Source of the DNA: Pelomonas lactea
GTDB lineage: Bacteria; Pseudomonadota; Gammaproteobacteria; Burkholderiales; Burkholderiaceae_C
DNA: 64,000 bases
Direction: 5' to 3'
Assembly: GCF_043555885.1 (NCBI RefSeq)
Contig: NZ_JBIGHX010000003.1
Location: 744,001-808,000 of the forward strand
The position numbers and the translations under genes are program-made. Positions 7,803 through 15,780 of the stretch are shown one piece after another (position 1 is the first letter of the stretch; each line of letters begins with the position of its first letter). The notes beneath the pieces were generated by a model. It did not search any database and was not told the DNA's origin. It saw only the letters and a list, made by a program, of their open reading frames with translations.

Positions 7803-7803
7803 A

Positions 7804-8328
7804 ATGGGCGAGCGAAGCAAGATCGTCCACCTGCCCGAGGCCACGCGCGTCGAGCTGGACAAGCGCCTCATCGCCGGCGGGTTCAGCGGCTACGTGGAGC
7901 TGGAAGCCTGGCTGCGCGAGCAGGGCTACGAGGTGGGCAAGAGCAGCATCCACCGCTACGGCAGCCAGATGGAGCGCCGCCTGGCTGATTTGCGCGTGTC
8001 GACCGAGCAGGCCCGCGCGCTGGTGGCAGCCGCGCCCGACGACACCGACGCGATGTCGCGGGCCACGATGCAGATGCTGCAGCAGCGCCTGTTCCAGGTA
8101 CTGCGCGACATGGACGACGTGGACCCCGACGAGGTCGACCTCGCCAAGCTCGCCAAGGCCGTGGCGCCGCTGGCCCGCGCGTCCATCGCGCAGCAGGAAT
8201 ACATGCGCCAGGTGAAGGAGCGCGCCGCTGCTGCGGCCGACGCCGCCGACCGCATCGTGAAGACCGGCGGCCTGTCCGCCGACTCGGCGGCGGAGATTCG
8301 CCGCGCCATTCTGGGGATCGCTCAGTGA
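7804..8328 (+). CDS. Mu gp27-like small terminase / DUF3486 protein
   Basis: 174 residues with the DUF3486 signature: SKIVHLPEATRVELDKRLI, then GGFSGYVELEAWLREQGYEVGKSSIHRYG, an HTH-like DNA-binding segment, followed by a helical oligomerisation region (about 70-145). Mu gp27 is thought to be the small terminase that recognises DNA for headful packaging with gp28. It lies two genes upstream of the gp28 homologue, with two small genes between. Confidence 0.85.
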   Translation: MGERSKIVHLPEATRVELDKRLIAGGFSGYVELEAWLREQGYEVGKSSIHRYGSQMERRLADLRVSTEQARALVAAAPDDTDAMSRATMQMLQQRLFQVLRDMDDVDPDEVDLAKLAKAVAPLARASIAQQEYMRQVKERAAAAADAADRIVKTGGLSADSAAEIRRAILGIAQ

Positions 8329-8618
8329 GCAACATCGAGACCATCACGCGCGCCACCATCGGCCGCGTCGTCCATGTCATCGGCAAGGGCGCCGAGAGCA
8401 ACGGCGCCACCGTGGCGCCGGCCATGATCACGCGGGTTTGGGGCGAGCCCACCGAGAACGGCAAGCAGATGGTGAACCTCACCATCTTCCCGGACTACGC
8501 GAAGCCGCAGTACCAGGGCTCCGTCTGGCTGTACCCGTCCCCGCGCGCGGCGCACGATGCCGTCGACGGCGGCACGGGCACGGAGCTGTTCGCGGCCTAC
8601 TGGCCGGAGCGCGGCTGA
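8325..8618 (+). CDS. Hypothetical prophage protein (97 aa)
   Basis: The GTG start overlaps the DUF3486 stop by 4 bp. The protein is strand-rich and neutral (RATIGRVVHVIGKGAESNGATVAPAMITRVWG) and ends with an aromatic-rich segment (LFAAYWPERG). Proteins of this look are found beside terminases of Burkholderiales phages, but the role is unknown. It overlaps the next gene by 1 bp. Confidence 0.55.
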   Translation: MSNIETITRATIGRVVHVIGKGAESNGATVAPAMITRVWGEPTENGKQMVNLTIFPDYAKPQYQGSVWLYPSPRAAHDAVDGGTGTELFAAYWPERG

Positions 8619-8857
8619 TGGAGTGGTGGCCCGCCGCGATGGCTGACCTGCTGAAGGTGGGCTCCTTCGTGGGCCTCTTCTGCTTCTATGTCGCGTTGTT
8701 CTGTGTATCGGCGTACTGCGGATTCCGCGTCCTTCTCCGTCTGATCGACTTCGCCGCACTGATCGCGTTCGTGCGCACGGCAGAAGCACAGGGCGCCAAG
8801 GTCTGGCGGTGGCCCCAGTGGGCAATCCGCTACTCGCACTGGCGCCACCGTCGATGA
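8618..8857 (+). CDS. Small membrane protein of the prophage (79 aa)
   Basis: A highly hydrophobic first half (about 10-52, one or two membrane segments: VGLFCFYVALFCVSAYCGFRV), then a short basic cytoplasmic tail rich in Trp/Arg/His. The stop overlaps the large-terminase start by 4 bp. Its position between small and large terminase genes is unusual for a membrane protein; a second lysis-related or exclusion protein is conceivable. Confidence 0.5.
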   Translation: MEWWPAAMADLLKVGSFVGLFCFYVALFCVSAYCGFRVLLRLIDFAALIAFVRTAEAQGAKVWRWPQWAIRYSHWRHRR

Positions 8858-10377
8858 CCTCGGTCCCGTTCCGCACGCCAGACACGGCCGGCGCCAATGT
8901 GCCGGCCGTGCTGCTGCCATACCAGCAGGCCTGGATCGCCGACCCGAGCCCGCTGAAGCTGGCCGAGAAGAGCCGCCGCACGGGCCTGACTTGGGCCGAG
9001 GCGGCCGACGATGTGCTCACGGCCAGCAGCTCGCGCGACGCGGGCGGGCAGAACGTCTACTACATCGCCTACAACCAGGACATGACCATCGAGTACATCC
9101 AGGCGTGCTCGATGTGGGTGAAGGCGTTCAACCGAGCGGCCAGCGAGATTGAAGAAGGCTTCTGGGACGAGGCCGAAGAAGACAAGCACATCAAGACCTT
9201 CACCATCAGGTTCCCGGGCTCGGGCTTCCGCGTGGTGGCGCTCAGTTCGCGCCCTTCCAACCTGCGCGGCAGGCAGGGGATCATCGTCATCGACGAGGCT
9301 GCCTTCCACGACAAGCTCGTCGAGCTGCTCAAGGCCGCGATGGCCATGCTGATCTGGGGCGGCAAGGTGCGCGTGATCAGCACGCACAACGGCGTTGAAA
9401 ACCCGTTCAACGTGCTGTTGACCGAGATTCGCGCGGCCACCCGCAAGGGCACGATCCACCACATCCCCTTCCGCGAGGCGGTGGGCCAGGGCCTCTACCG
9501 CCGCGTGTGCCTGCGGCTGGGCAAGGCATGGACAGCCGAGGAAGAGGCGGCCTGGATGGAGGGCGTCTACAGCTTCTATGGCGCGGGCGCGGCCGAGGAG
9601 CTGGACTGCATCCCGGCCAACAGCGGCGGCGCCTGGCTGAGCCGCGCGCTCATCGAGAGCCGCATGCGCACCGAGCTGAAGGTGCTGCGGTGGGAGTGCA
9701 AGCAGGGCTTCGAGATGCTGCCCGAGCACATCCGCATTGCGGAGTGCAACGACTGGCTGGTGGCCCACGTGCTGCCCGAGCTGCTCAAGCTGGACCCGTC
9801 GCTGAGCAGCTACTGCGGCGAGGACTTCGGCCGCACCGGCGACCTCACCGTGCTGAGCCCAGGCCAAATCCTGCAGAACCTGCGGCGGCGCTTCCCGTTC
9901 CTCGTCGAGCTGCGCAACGTGCCCTTCAAGCAGCAGGAGCAGGTGCTCTTCTACATCTGCGACCGGCTGCCGCGCCTGCGCAAGCTGGCGATGGACGCTC
10001 GCGGCAACGGGCAGTACCTGGCCGAGGTGGCGATGCAGCGCTACGGCGCGCTCGTGGTGGAACAGGTGATGCTGAGCGAGACCTGGTACCGAGAGAACAC
10101 GGCACCCTTCAAGGCCGCCTTCGAGGACGACGGCGTCGAGCTGCCGGCCGACGCCGACGTGATGAACGACCTGCGTGCCTTCGAGGTCATCCGCGGCGTG
10201 CCGCGCATCCCCGACAAGCGCACGACCGACAGCGACGGCAAGAAGCGTCACGGCGACGCGGGCGTGTCGCTGCTGCTGGGCCACTACGCGAGCCGATGCG
10301 ACTACGTGCCCATCGAGTTCGCGAGCACCGATGACGGCCGCATCAGCGATGTGCTGAGCGACTACATGGAGAACTGA
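8854..10377 (+). CDS. Phage terminase large subunit (Mu gp28-like)
   Basis: 507 residues from the ATG at 8854, which overlaps the preceding stop by 4 bp; an upstream GTG (8809) would run through the small membrane gene. The N-terminal ATPase has a degenerate Walker A around EKSRRTGLTWAEA, the Walker B GIIVIDEAAF with the catalytic Glu, and the coupling segment VRVISTHNG. The C-terminal RNase-H-like nuclease has EDFGRTGDLTV and DARGNGQYLAEV. It packages DNA by headful cutting, into flanking host DNA in Mu-like phages. It is full length, so the packaging motor appears intact. Confidence 0.92.
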   Translation: MTSVPFRTPDTAGANVPAVLLPYQQAWIADPSPLKLAEKSRRTGLTWAEAADDVLTASSSRDAGGQNVYYIAYNQDMTIEYIQACSMWVKAFNRAASEIEEGFWDEAEEDKHIKTFTIRFPGSGFRVVALSSRPSNLRGRQGIIVIDEAAFHDKLVELLKAAMAMLIWGGKVRVISTHNGVENPFNVLLTEIRAATRKGTIHHIPFREAVGQGLYRRVCLRLGKAWTAEEEAAWMEGVYSFYGAGAAEELDCIPANSGGAWLSRALIESRMRTELKVLRWECKQGFEMLPEHIRIAECNDWLVAHVLPELLKLDPSLSSYCGEDFGRTGDLTVLSPGQILQNLRRRFPFLVELRNVPFKQQEQVLFYICDRLPRLRKLAMDARGNGQYLAEVAMQRYGALVVEQVMLSETWYRENTAPFKAAFEDDGVELPADADVMNDLRAFEVIRGVPRIPDKRTTDSDGKKRHGDAGVSLLLGHYASRCDYVPIEFASTDDGRISDVLSDYMEN

Positions 10378-10379
10378 GC

Positions 10380-11957
10380 ATGGCCGAAATCGTCGACCAG
10401 AACGGGCAGCCGCTGCGGCAGGAGATCGCCTCCATCGAGCGCGACCCGCACCGCGTGTTCTTCGGTGGCATCCAGTACAACGAAGACGACACGCTCAAGA
10501 GCCGCGGCGGCTCCAAGGGCCTGAAGATTTACCAGGAGCTGAAGCGCGACGCGCATGCCGGCGCCGTGCTCGCCAAGCGCAAGCGCGCCGTGACGGGCCG
10601 GCCCTGGGTGGTGGAGCCCGCGAGCGAGGCGCCTGCCGACGTGGCCGCCGCCGACCTGGTGCGCGAGTACTTCGAGAGCATCCAGTTCAACCAGCTGTGC
10701 AAGCGGCTGCTGGAGGCGACGCTGCAGGGCTTCGCGGTTGTCGAGGCCATCTGGGAAGTGGTGGACGGCAAGCTGCTGCCCACCAAGCTCAAGGCCCGCA
10801 ACGCGCGGCGCTTCACGTTCGACGTGAACGACGAGATGCGCCTGCTCACGCGCGAGGCGCCGCTGCTGGGCGAGCCGCTGCCGCCGCGCAAGTTCATCAT
10901 CCACCGCCGTGGCGCTGACACCGAGGACAGCCCTTATGGCGAGGGCGTCGGCGCCATGTTGTTCTGGCCCGTCTTCTTCAAGCGCAACGGCATCACGTTC
11001 TGGCTCACGTTCGCCGACAAGTTCGGCGCACCCACCGCGCTCGGCAAGTACCCGCCCAACGCGCAGCAGGCCGACCAGAAGAAGCTGCTCGCGGCGCTGA
11101 AGGCGATCAGCCGCGATGCGGGCGTGATCATCCCGGACGGCATGGCCGTCGAGTTCCTGGAAGCGCAGCGCTCGGGCTCGGTGGACACCTACGAGAAGCT
11201 CGTCCGCTACATGGACGAACTGATCAGCAAGGCGGTGCTGGGCGAGACCATGAGCACCACCGCGTCGTCGGCCGGGCTCGGCAGCGGCCAGGCCAACGTG
11301 CAGGACGACGTCCGCATGGAGGTCGCGAAGGACGACGCCGACGAGCTGGACGAGACGCTGACCGAGTTCGCGCGCTGGATCGTCGAGCTCAACATCGCGG
11401 GCGCGAAGCCGCCGCGCGTGCGCCGCGTGTTCGACGAGCCGGAAGACACGGTCAAGTTGGCGACGCGCGACAAGCTGCTGACCGAGATGGGCTTCGAACC
11501 CGACGAGGCCTACATCCAGCAGACCTACGGCAACGGCTGGAAGAAGAAGGCGCCCGCGCCGATGCCGCCGGCGTTGGCGAGCATGCCACCTGGTGGCGCT
11601 GTCGACGAGACCGACCAGGCCGACTTCGCCGAGGGCGCTCCTCCGCAGGCTGCAGGCTCGCAGCGGGCATTCAACAGGGCACGGCAGGAGGCCATCCTGG
11701 CCGCGTCCGAAGAGTTGGCCGGCCAGTGGAAGGAGCTGATGGGCAAGCCCGTCGAACGCCTGACCGCCATGCTCGAAGAGAGCGGCGACCTGGTCGCCTT
11801 CCGCGAAGGCCTGGCGCGGCTGCTCGACGACAAGCCCGACCCGACCACCGTCGAGACCATCGCGCGCGCCACCTTCGCCGGTCATCTGATGGGGCGCGGT
11901 CTCGCAAGGAAGAAGCCCGGGCTGCTTGGCAAGTGGAAGCAGCGGCTTCTGGGCTAG
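10380..11957 (+). CDS. Phage portal protein (Mu gp29-like, DUF935)
   Basis: 525 residues, full length for the family. Typical features are the N-terminal LKIYQELKRDAHAGAVLAKRKRAV with WVVEP, the central RFTFDVNDEM, KFIIHRRG, and the wing/stem region including DELISKAVLGETMSTT. The C-terminal 110 residues are a more variable Ala/Pro-rich helical region. The portal forms the dodecameric DNA channel of the procapsid and docks the terminase. It starts 2 bp after the terminase stop. Confidence 0.92.
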   Translation: MAEIVDQNGQPLRQEIASIERDPHRVFFGGIQYNEDDTLKSRGGSKGLKIYQELKRDAHAGAVLAKRKRAVTGRPWVVEPASEAPADVAAADLVREYFESIQFNQLCKRLLEATLQGFAVVEAIWEVVDGKLLPTKLKARNARRFTFDVNDEMRLLTREAPLLGEPLPPRKFIIHRRGADTEDSPYGEGVGAMLFWPVFFKRNGITFWLTFADKFGAPTALGKYPPNAQQADQKKLLAALKAISRDAGVIIPDGMAVEFLEAQRSGSVDTYEKLVRYMDELISKAVLGETMSTTASSAGLGSGQANVQDDVRMEVAKDDADELDETLTEFARWIVELNIAGAKPPRVRRVFDEPEDTVKLATRDKLLTEMGFEPDEAYIQQTYGNGWKKKAPAPMPPALASMPPGGAVDETDQADFAEGAPPQAAGSQRAFNRARQEAILAASEELAGQWKELMGKPVERLTAMLEESGDLVAFREGLARLLDDKPDPTTVETIARATFAGHLMGRGLARKKPGLLGKWKQRLLG

Positions 11958-11961
11958 GCCG

Positions 11962-12216
11962 ATGGGCAAGCGCCACCGCTCCGGTCGCCGTGTCGCGCAA
12001 GTCCGCAAGCAGCGGCGCGAGACGGTCTACAAGATGAAGCGCAAGCGCTGCTATGGCGTGGTGCCGTGCTTCGTGTGCGGCCAGCACGTCGACGAGATGC
12101 ACGCCACGCTGGAGCACGTGCAGCCATTGAGCAAGGGCGGTACCGACGCGATGGCGAACCTCGACATCTCGCACAGCTGGTGCAACCAGGCGCGGGGGAA
12201 CGCTGATGGCCGTTGA
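11962..12216 (+). CDS. HNH endonuclease-like protein between portal and gp30
   Basis: 84 residues, very basic N-terminus (GKRHRSGRRVAQVRKQRR). It has a compact HNH/His-Me finger: CFVCG (first Cys pair), LEHVQPLSKGG (catalytic His), then NLDISHSWCNQARGN (second His and Cys). HNH proteins beside terminase genes can take part in DNA cleavage for packaging; others are homing-type mobile nucleases. It overlaps gp30 by 11 bp in another frame. Mu has no HNH gene at this point. Confidence 0.8.
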   Translation: MGKRHRSGRRVAQVRKQRRETVYKMKRKRCYGVVPCFVCGQHVDEMHATLEHVQPLSKGGTDAMANLDISHSWCNQARGNADGR

Positions 12217-12979
12217 TCTGCGCTTCAACCTGGAGCCGCGCAAGGCGCTGGAGTTCTTCCGTGGCAAGGGCTATGCCACCAGCTTCGGCTGGCAGGAGGT
12301 CTGGCAGTACGAGCACGACCTGGCCTTCACGGTCGCCAAGATGATGAACGTCGACCTGCTGCGCGATGTGCGCATGGCGGTCGACAAGGCCATCGCCGAG
12401 GGCTGGACGAAGCAGCAGTTCCGCGACGCGCTGGAGCCGCGCCTGGTCGAGGCCGGCTGGTGGGGCAAGGCCGAGATGACGGACCCGGACACGGGCGAGA
12501 TCAAGCAGGTGCAGCTGGGCTCGCCGAGGCGGCTTCAAACCATCTTCGAAACCAACATCCAGACCAGCTACGCCGCCGGCCACTGGGCGCAGATCAGGCA
12601 GACGAAGGATGACGCGCCGTACCTGATGTACGACGCGGTCAACGACGCGCAGACCCGCCCCGAGCATGCAGCCTGGGACGGCCTGGTGCTCAGTGCCGAT
12701 GACCCGTGGTGGCAGGCCCACTTCCCGCCGAACGACTGGGGCTGCCGCTGCGGCGTGATCCAGCTCAGCCGCGCGCAGGCTGAAGCGATGGGCAAGGCAG
12801 AGCCCGACACGGCACCGGCCGTGCAGATGCGCGACTACACGAACCCGCGCACCGGCGAGACGACGCAGGTGCCGAAGGGTGTAGGCCCGGGCTGGGCCTA
12901 CGCGCCAGGGTCGAGCCGCATCGAGATGCAGCGCGACCTCCTGACCGAGAAGGAAAGGGCATTCCGCGATGGCAAGTGA
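12206..12979 (+). CDS. Mu gp30/F-like minor head protein
   Basis: 257 residues with the Mu F-like domain at about 110-195: RLQTIFETNIQTSYAAGHW, PEHAAWDGLVL, and the conserved HFPPNDWGCRCGV. In Mu, F helps initiate head assembly and enters the procapsid. It is shorter than Mu F (over 400 aa), but shorter versions are common in related phages. It overlaps the HNH gene upstream and gpG downstream by 11 bp each, so the block is compact. Confidence 0.87.
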   Translation: MAVDLRFNLEPRKALEFFRGKGYATSFGWQEVWQYEHDLAFTVAKMMNVDLLRDVRMAVDKAIAEGWTKQQFRDALEPRLVEAGWWGKAEMTDPDTGEIKQVQLGSPRRLQTIFETNIQTSYAAGHWAQIRQTKDDAPYLMYDAVNDAQTRPEHAAWDGLVLSADDPWWQAHFPPNDWGCRCGVIQLSRAQAEAMGKAEPDTAPAVQMRDYTNPRTGETTQVPKGVGPGWAYAPGSSRIEMQRDLLTEKERAFRDGK

Positions 12980-13565
12980 CATCAAGGTCTCGGTCAAGGA
13001 CGACGCGCTGCGCGCGGCCGTTGACCGGGTGCGACTGGGCCTGCCGCTGGGCGGCCGGATGCGGCCGCTGTGGGAACGCATCGGCCGCATCGGCAAGACG
13101 TCCACGCAGCTGCGCTTTCGAACGCAGGTCGATCCGAGCGGCAAGCCTTGGGTCAAGAGCTGGCGGGCGCTGAACGAGGGCGGCCAGACGATGAGTCTGT
13201 CGCGCCGCCTGCGCAATTCGATTGCCTACGAGGCCCGCGAGACGGGCGTGGCCTGGGGCACAAACGTTGCCTACGCTGCGCAGCGCAACTTCGGCGGCGT
13301 GATCCGTGCGAAGGCCGGCCCGTTCCTGTCCATTCCGGTCACGCCCGAGGCGCGCCGCGCCGGTAGCCCGCGCAACTTCGGCGAGCTGCACGTGGCGCAG
13401 TCCATCAAGGGCCAGTTCATGCTGGTCGACAAGAACGGCGTCACCCAGTACCTGCTGCGGGCCAAGGTCACCCAGCCGGCGCGCGAGTTCCTGGGCGTGA
13501 ACGAGGCCGACTCGAAGGAGATCGTCGACACGTCCGAGCGCTACTACGAGGAGCAATGGCGATGA
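12969..13565 (+). CDS. Phage virion morphogenesis protein (Mu gpG-like)
   Basis: 198 residues. The pattern fits the Mu gpG/tail-completion family: IKVSVKDDALRAAVDRVR, then IGRIGKTSTQLRFRTQVDPSGKPWV, the hallmark GGQTMSLSRRLRNSI with VAWGTNVAYAAQRNFGG, and REFLGVNEAD near the end. gpG acts late in head or head-tail maturation. In Mu the next genes are the protease/scaffold, the major capsid and the tail; none of these follow here. Confidence 0.87.
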   Translation: MASDIKVSVKDDALRAAVDRVRLGLPLGGRMRPLWERIGRIGKTSTQLRFRTQVDPSGKPWVKSWRALNEGGQTMSLSRRLRNSIAYEARETGVAWGTNVAYAAQRNFGGVIRAKAGPFLSIPVTPEARRAGSPRNFGELHVAQSIKGQFMLVDKNGVTQYLLRAKVTQPAREFLGVNEADSKEIVDTSERYYEEQWR

Positions 13566-14194
13566 GCGCACCAATGATCACGGCCGCCACGCTGAAGCGC
13601 TTCGCGCCGATGTGTTCGACACCGCAGATTCACGCTGCCGCGCTGGAGGCCGCGCGCGTGAAGAGCCAGGTCAACACGCCGGCCCGCCTGGCCTGCCTGA
13701 TGGGGCAGATCGCACACGAGACAGCGGGCCTGACGCTGATGGTCGAGAGCATGAACTGGCGCGACCCGGAGCGCCTGGACAAGTTCTACAGCGCAGTGCG
13801 CGGCATCGACGATGCGAAGGCCTTGATCGCGCGCGGCCAGGCAGCCATTGCGAACCGCGTCTACGGGGGCCGGCTCGGCAATGGCGACGAGGCCAGCGGC
13901 GACGGCTGGCGCTTTCGCGGCTCGGGCTACCTGCAGCTCACCGGCCGTGCTAACTATGTCGAGATCGGAAAGCTGCTCGGCTTGGACTTGGTCGGCCACC
14001 CTGAGTGGGTTCGCGACCCTGCGTCGGCAGCGCGCGTAGCGCTGCAGTATTGGGACGCACGCGGCTGCAACGAGCTGGCCGACGTTGGTGACGTGGGGGG
14101 CGTCACACGCTTGATCAACGGGCCTGCGCTGGCTGGCATAGCTGACCGCCTGTCGGCCACGGCTAGGGCGCGGGAGGTTTGGCGCGCGACGTGA
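13562..14194 (+). CDS. GH19-family endolysin
   Basis: 210 residues from the ATG at 13562: GAGGAG is 8 bp upstream of it but only 2 bp from the alternative ATG at 13556, and the start overlaps the gpG stop by 4 bp. It has the chitinase-class-I-like lysozyme pattern: CLMGQIAHETAGLTLMVESMNW (catalytic Glu in HETAG), ANRVYGGRLGNGDEASGDGW, and FRGSGYLQLTGRANY. It hydrolyses peptidoglycan during lysis. There is no signal peptide, so it depends on a holin. It is placed after the head genes, unlike Mu, where the lysis gene precedes the head block. Confidence 0.88.
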   Translation: MSAPMITAATLKRFAPMCSTPQIHAAALEAARVKSQVNTPARLACLMGQIAHETAGLTLMVESMNWRDPERLDKFYSAVRGIDDAKALIARGQAAIANRVYGGRLGNGDEASGDGWRFRGSGYLQLTGRANYVEIGKLLGLDLVGHPEWVRDPASAARVALQYWDARGCNELADVGDVGGVTRLINGPALAGIADRLSATARAREVWRAT

Positions 14195-14215
14195 AAACTG
14201 GGAGCCCGGCGGGCG

Positions 14216-14776
14216 GTGAGAAAGTTGCGCCGGCTGGACGAAGGCACGTACATTTCAACGCGGCGCTTCTTCCAGTTTGCGATGCATTCGAAACTGTTCT
14301 TGTACTCGGCTGCACCGTACGCCAAGTACCTCATTCAGGCAAACTATCTCAACGATGTGCACTACGTTTGGTGCTCAGAGGCGTGGGACTTTCGTGCAAT
14401 GCGCGCTGGAACCTTGGGCTCGCACGTCGCTGTAACAAGCAATCCAAGAGACATCTGCTCAAACCTCAGGCGCCATGTCGGCGACGGGCATAACCCCTAT
14501 GCCATGAATGTGCGGAACCGCTACGCAGCGCTCACAGCGGGCTGGGTCAAAGAAGGCAAACTCAGTCAGGACCAAAGCGACGAGATTGCGGCCATCCTCT
14601 CCTCAGACAATGAAGACCTTTGGCAGCCCGTTCTCTATGTCATCCGGCGTGATGCAGTCAAGGAACGCATGGAGGTCGTTCGCCGAGAGAGTCGCGCCGG
14701 TATCGGTCTGGAGTACATCATCAGAGACTTGGTCCCAACAGAGTTCGATCTGCTGAGGTTGCATGATGCAGGTTGA
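14216..14776 (+). CDS. Unknown protein, first gene of a low-GC two-gene cassette at the prophage edge
   Basis: 186 residues from a GTG with GGGAG about 10 bp upstream; an internal ATG at 14282 (MHSKLFLYSAAPYAKYL) is an alternative start. The N-terminal half is aromatic-rich with a distinctive block HYVWCSEAWDF near residue 48; the C-terminal half has NPYAMNVRNRYAALTAGW and a helical RRDAVKERMEVVRRESRAGIGLEYI. There is no signal peptide or membrane segment. Hand-counted rows give about 48-62% GC, well below the phage genes. The start-of-chain pattern (Tyr/Ser, helix, YVWCS strand) recalls ADP-ribosyltransferase-like folds only loosely; I do not assign a family. Its 3' end overlaps the next gene by 14 bp. 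Confidence 0.7.
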   Translation: MRKLRRLDEGTYISTRRFFQFAMHSKLFLYSAAPYAKYLIQANYLNDVHYVWCSEAWDFRAMRAGTLGSHVAVTSNPRDICSNLRRHVGDGHNPYAMNVRNRYAALTAGWVKEGKLSQDQSDEIAAILSSDNEDLWQPVLYVIRRDAVKERMEVVRRESRAGIGLEYIIRDLVPTEFDLLRLHDAG

Positions 14777-15665
14777 TCCCCGCCCTTCCACAGAGGAGCA
14801 AGCGCGTGCCGCAGAGGTATCGAGCTGGCTCGCGCAGCGGTTGATACCAGACCCCCTCCGCGAAACTGTTGATCTCTCGGATATGCCTCAGAGTGTCGCC
14901 AATTACCTCGCGGCACGGGGGGTCGGTTTACCTTCTCTCATCGCGAGCCTCGACCTTCAGAAGTCGCTCTTCGAGGAGGCGGCAACCTACCTCCGCGAAG
15001 CATCAGCTTCTGACGGAAGGCGCGACCGTGCGATGGAACGTCTTGGTTCTGCGGGGAACCTGCCCATCGGCGACTACGAGCTTTCGATCAGCGATGAGTC
15101 CTGGGCCGCATTTGCACCGATGGAGAGTATGGATAGCGTCCGGGAGGCTGTTCGCAGTCCGGACTTCGTGCAGCATCTTCAAGTTCCCATTGACGCTGGC
15201 AAGCTTGGCAGCAACACGAGTTGGCTAGCCAAAGTGATGTCAAGGAAAGGCGGGCTGCCGTACGTGCTCTTGGTGGAGGCCTCTCGATCAGGGAAGACGC
15301 TGAACTTCGGCGCGGCGTGGCGCCTGTATCCGGAGTACGTTCAGTACGAGGGGGCTAGTACCGGGTTCGAACTGCTGATGTGCTTCCTTGCACGCTACGG
15401 CGTTGCGACACGGCTGATGAACACCGGGGAATTCAAGATCTTCCACGAATCGCCCGTCGATATGGCGATCAGTCACCGGAACGAACGGGGTGAGCCAGGC
15501 GGACGGTTCTACGTCGAGGCAAATCAGCAGGTCGACTTCCTAATCCACCATATGTTCACCAAAACGCTGTTGCCCGACGAATCTGCGATCAGGTTTTTCC
15601 ACAGCTATCACGTCAACATGGATATGTACCGAGCTGACGTAAGCCGTGCCCAGAGCTTGGGCTGA
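14763..15665 (+). CDS. Unknown protein, second gene of the low-GC cassette
   Basis: 300 residues; ATGATG at 14763/14766 inside the end of the first gene implies translational coupling. The N-terminal 100 residues are helical (STEEQARAAEVSSWLAQRL, LIASLDLQKSLFEEAATYL). The middle is strand-rich with DYELSISDESWAAFAPMESM and LPYVLLVEASRSGKTLNFGAAW; the SRSGKT there superficially resembles a P-loop but lacks the usual Gly pattern. The last third contains GFELLMCFLARYGVATRLMNTGEFKIF and ends with AIRFFHSYHVNMDMYRADV. No known family was recognised. With its partner it is in moron/cargo position. Confidence 0.7.
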   Translation: MMQVDPRPSTEEQARAAEVSSWLAQRLIPDPLRETVDLSDMPQSVANYLAARGVGLPSLIASLDLQKSLFEEAATYLREASASDGRRDRAMERLGSAGNLPIGDYELSISDESWAAFAPMESMDSVREAVRSPDFVQHLQVPIDAGKLGSNTSWLAKVMSRKGGLPYVLLVEASRSGKTLNFGAAWRLYPEYVQYEGASTGFELLMCFLARYGVATRLMNTGEFKIFHESPVDMAISHRNERGEPGGRFYVEANQQVDFLIHHMFTKTLLPDESAIRFFHSYHVNMDMYRADVSRAQSLG

Positions 15666-15751
15666 ACCGCCGTGTGTGACGGGTGAGCCTAGTGCCTTGG
15701 CGGCCCGAAAAAAGGCTTCTTGGGCAGTTTTGGAGGGCCAGCTCTGGCGGC

Positions 15752-15780
15752 TGGAAGTGTGGCGATCTGCCACACTTCCA
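15752..15780. repeat. Perfect 12-bp inverted repeat with 5-bp spacer
   Basis: The left arm TGGAAGTGTGGC (15752-15763) and its exact complement GCCACACTTCCA (15769-15780) are separated by GATCT. It is not followed by a T run, so it is a poor intrinsic terminator. It lies 87 bp downstream of the cargo cassette. It could be a recombinase or regulator site, or a transcript-stabilising hairpin. Confidence 0.75.

Noticed and set aside
14985..15300. P-loop in the second cassette protein (SRSGKT)
   Set aside because: The flanking residues do not give GxxxxGK[ST]; without a Walker B partner it is likely chance.
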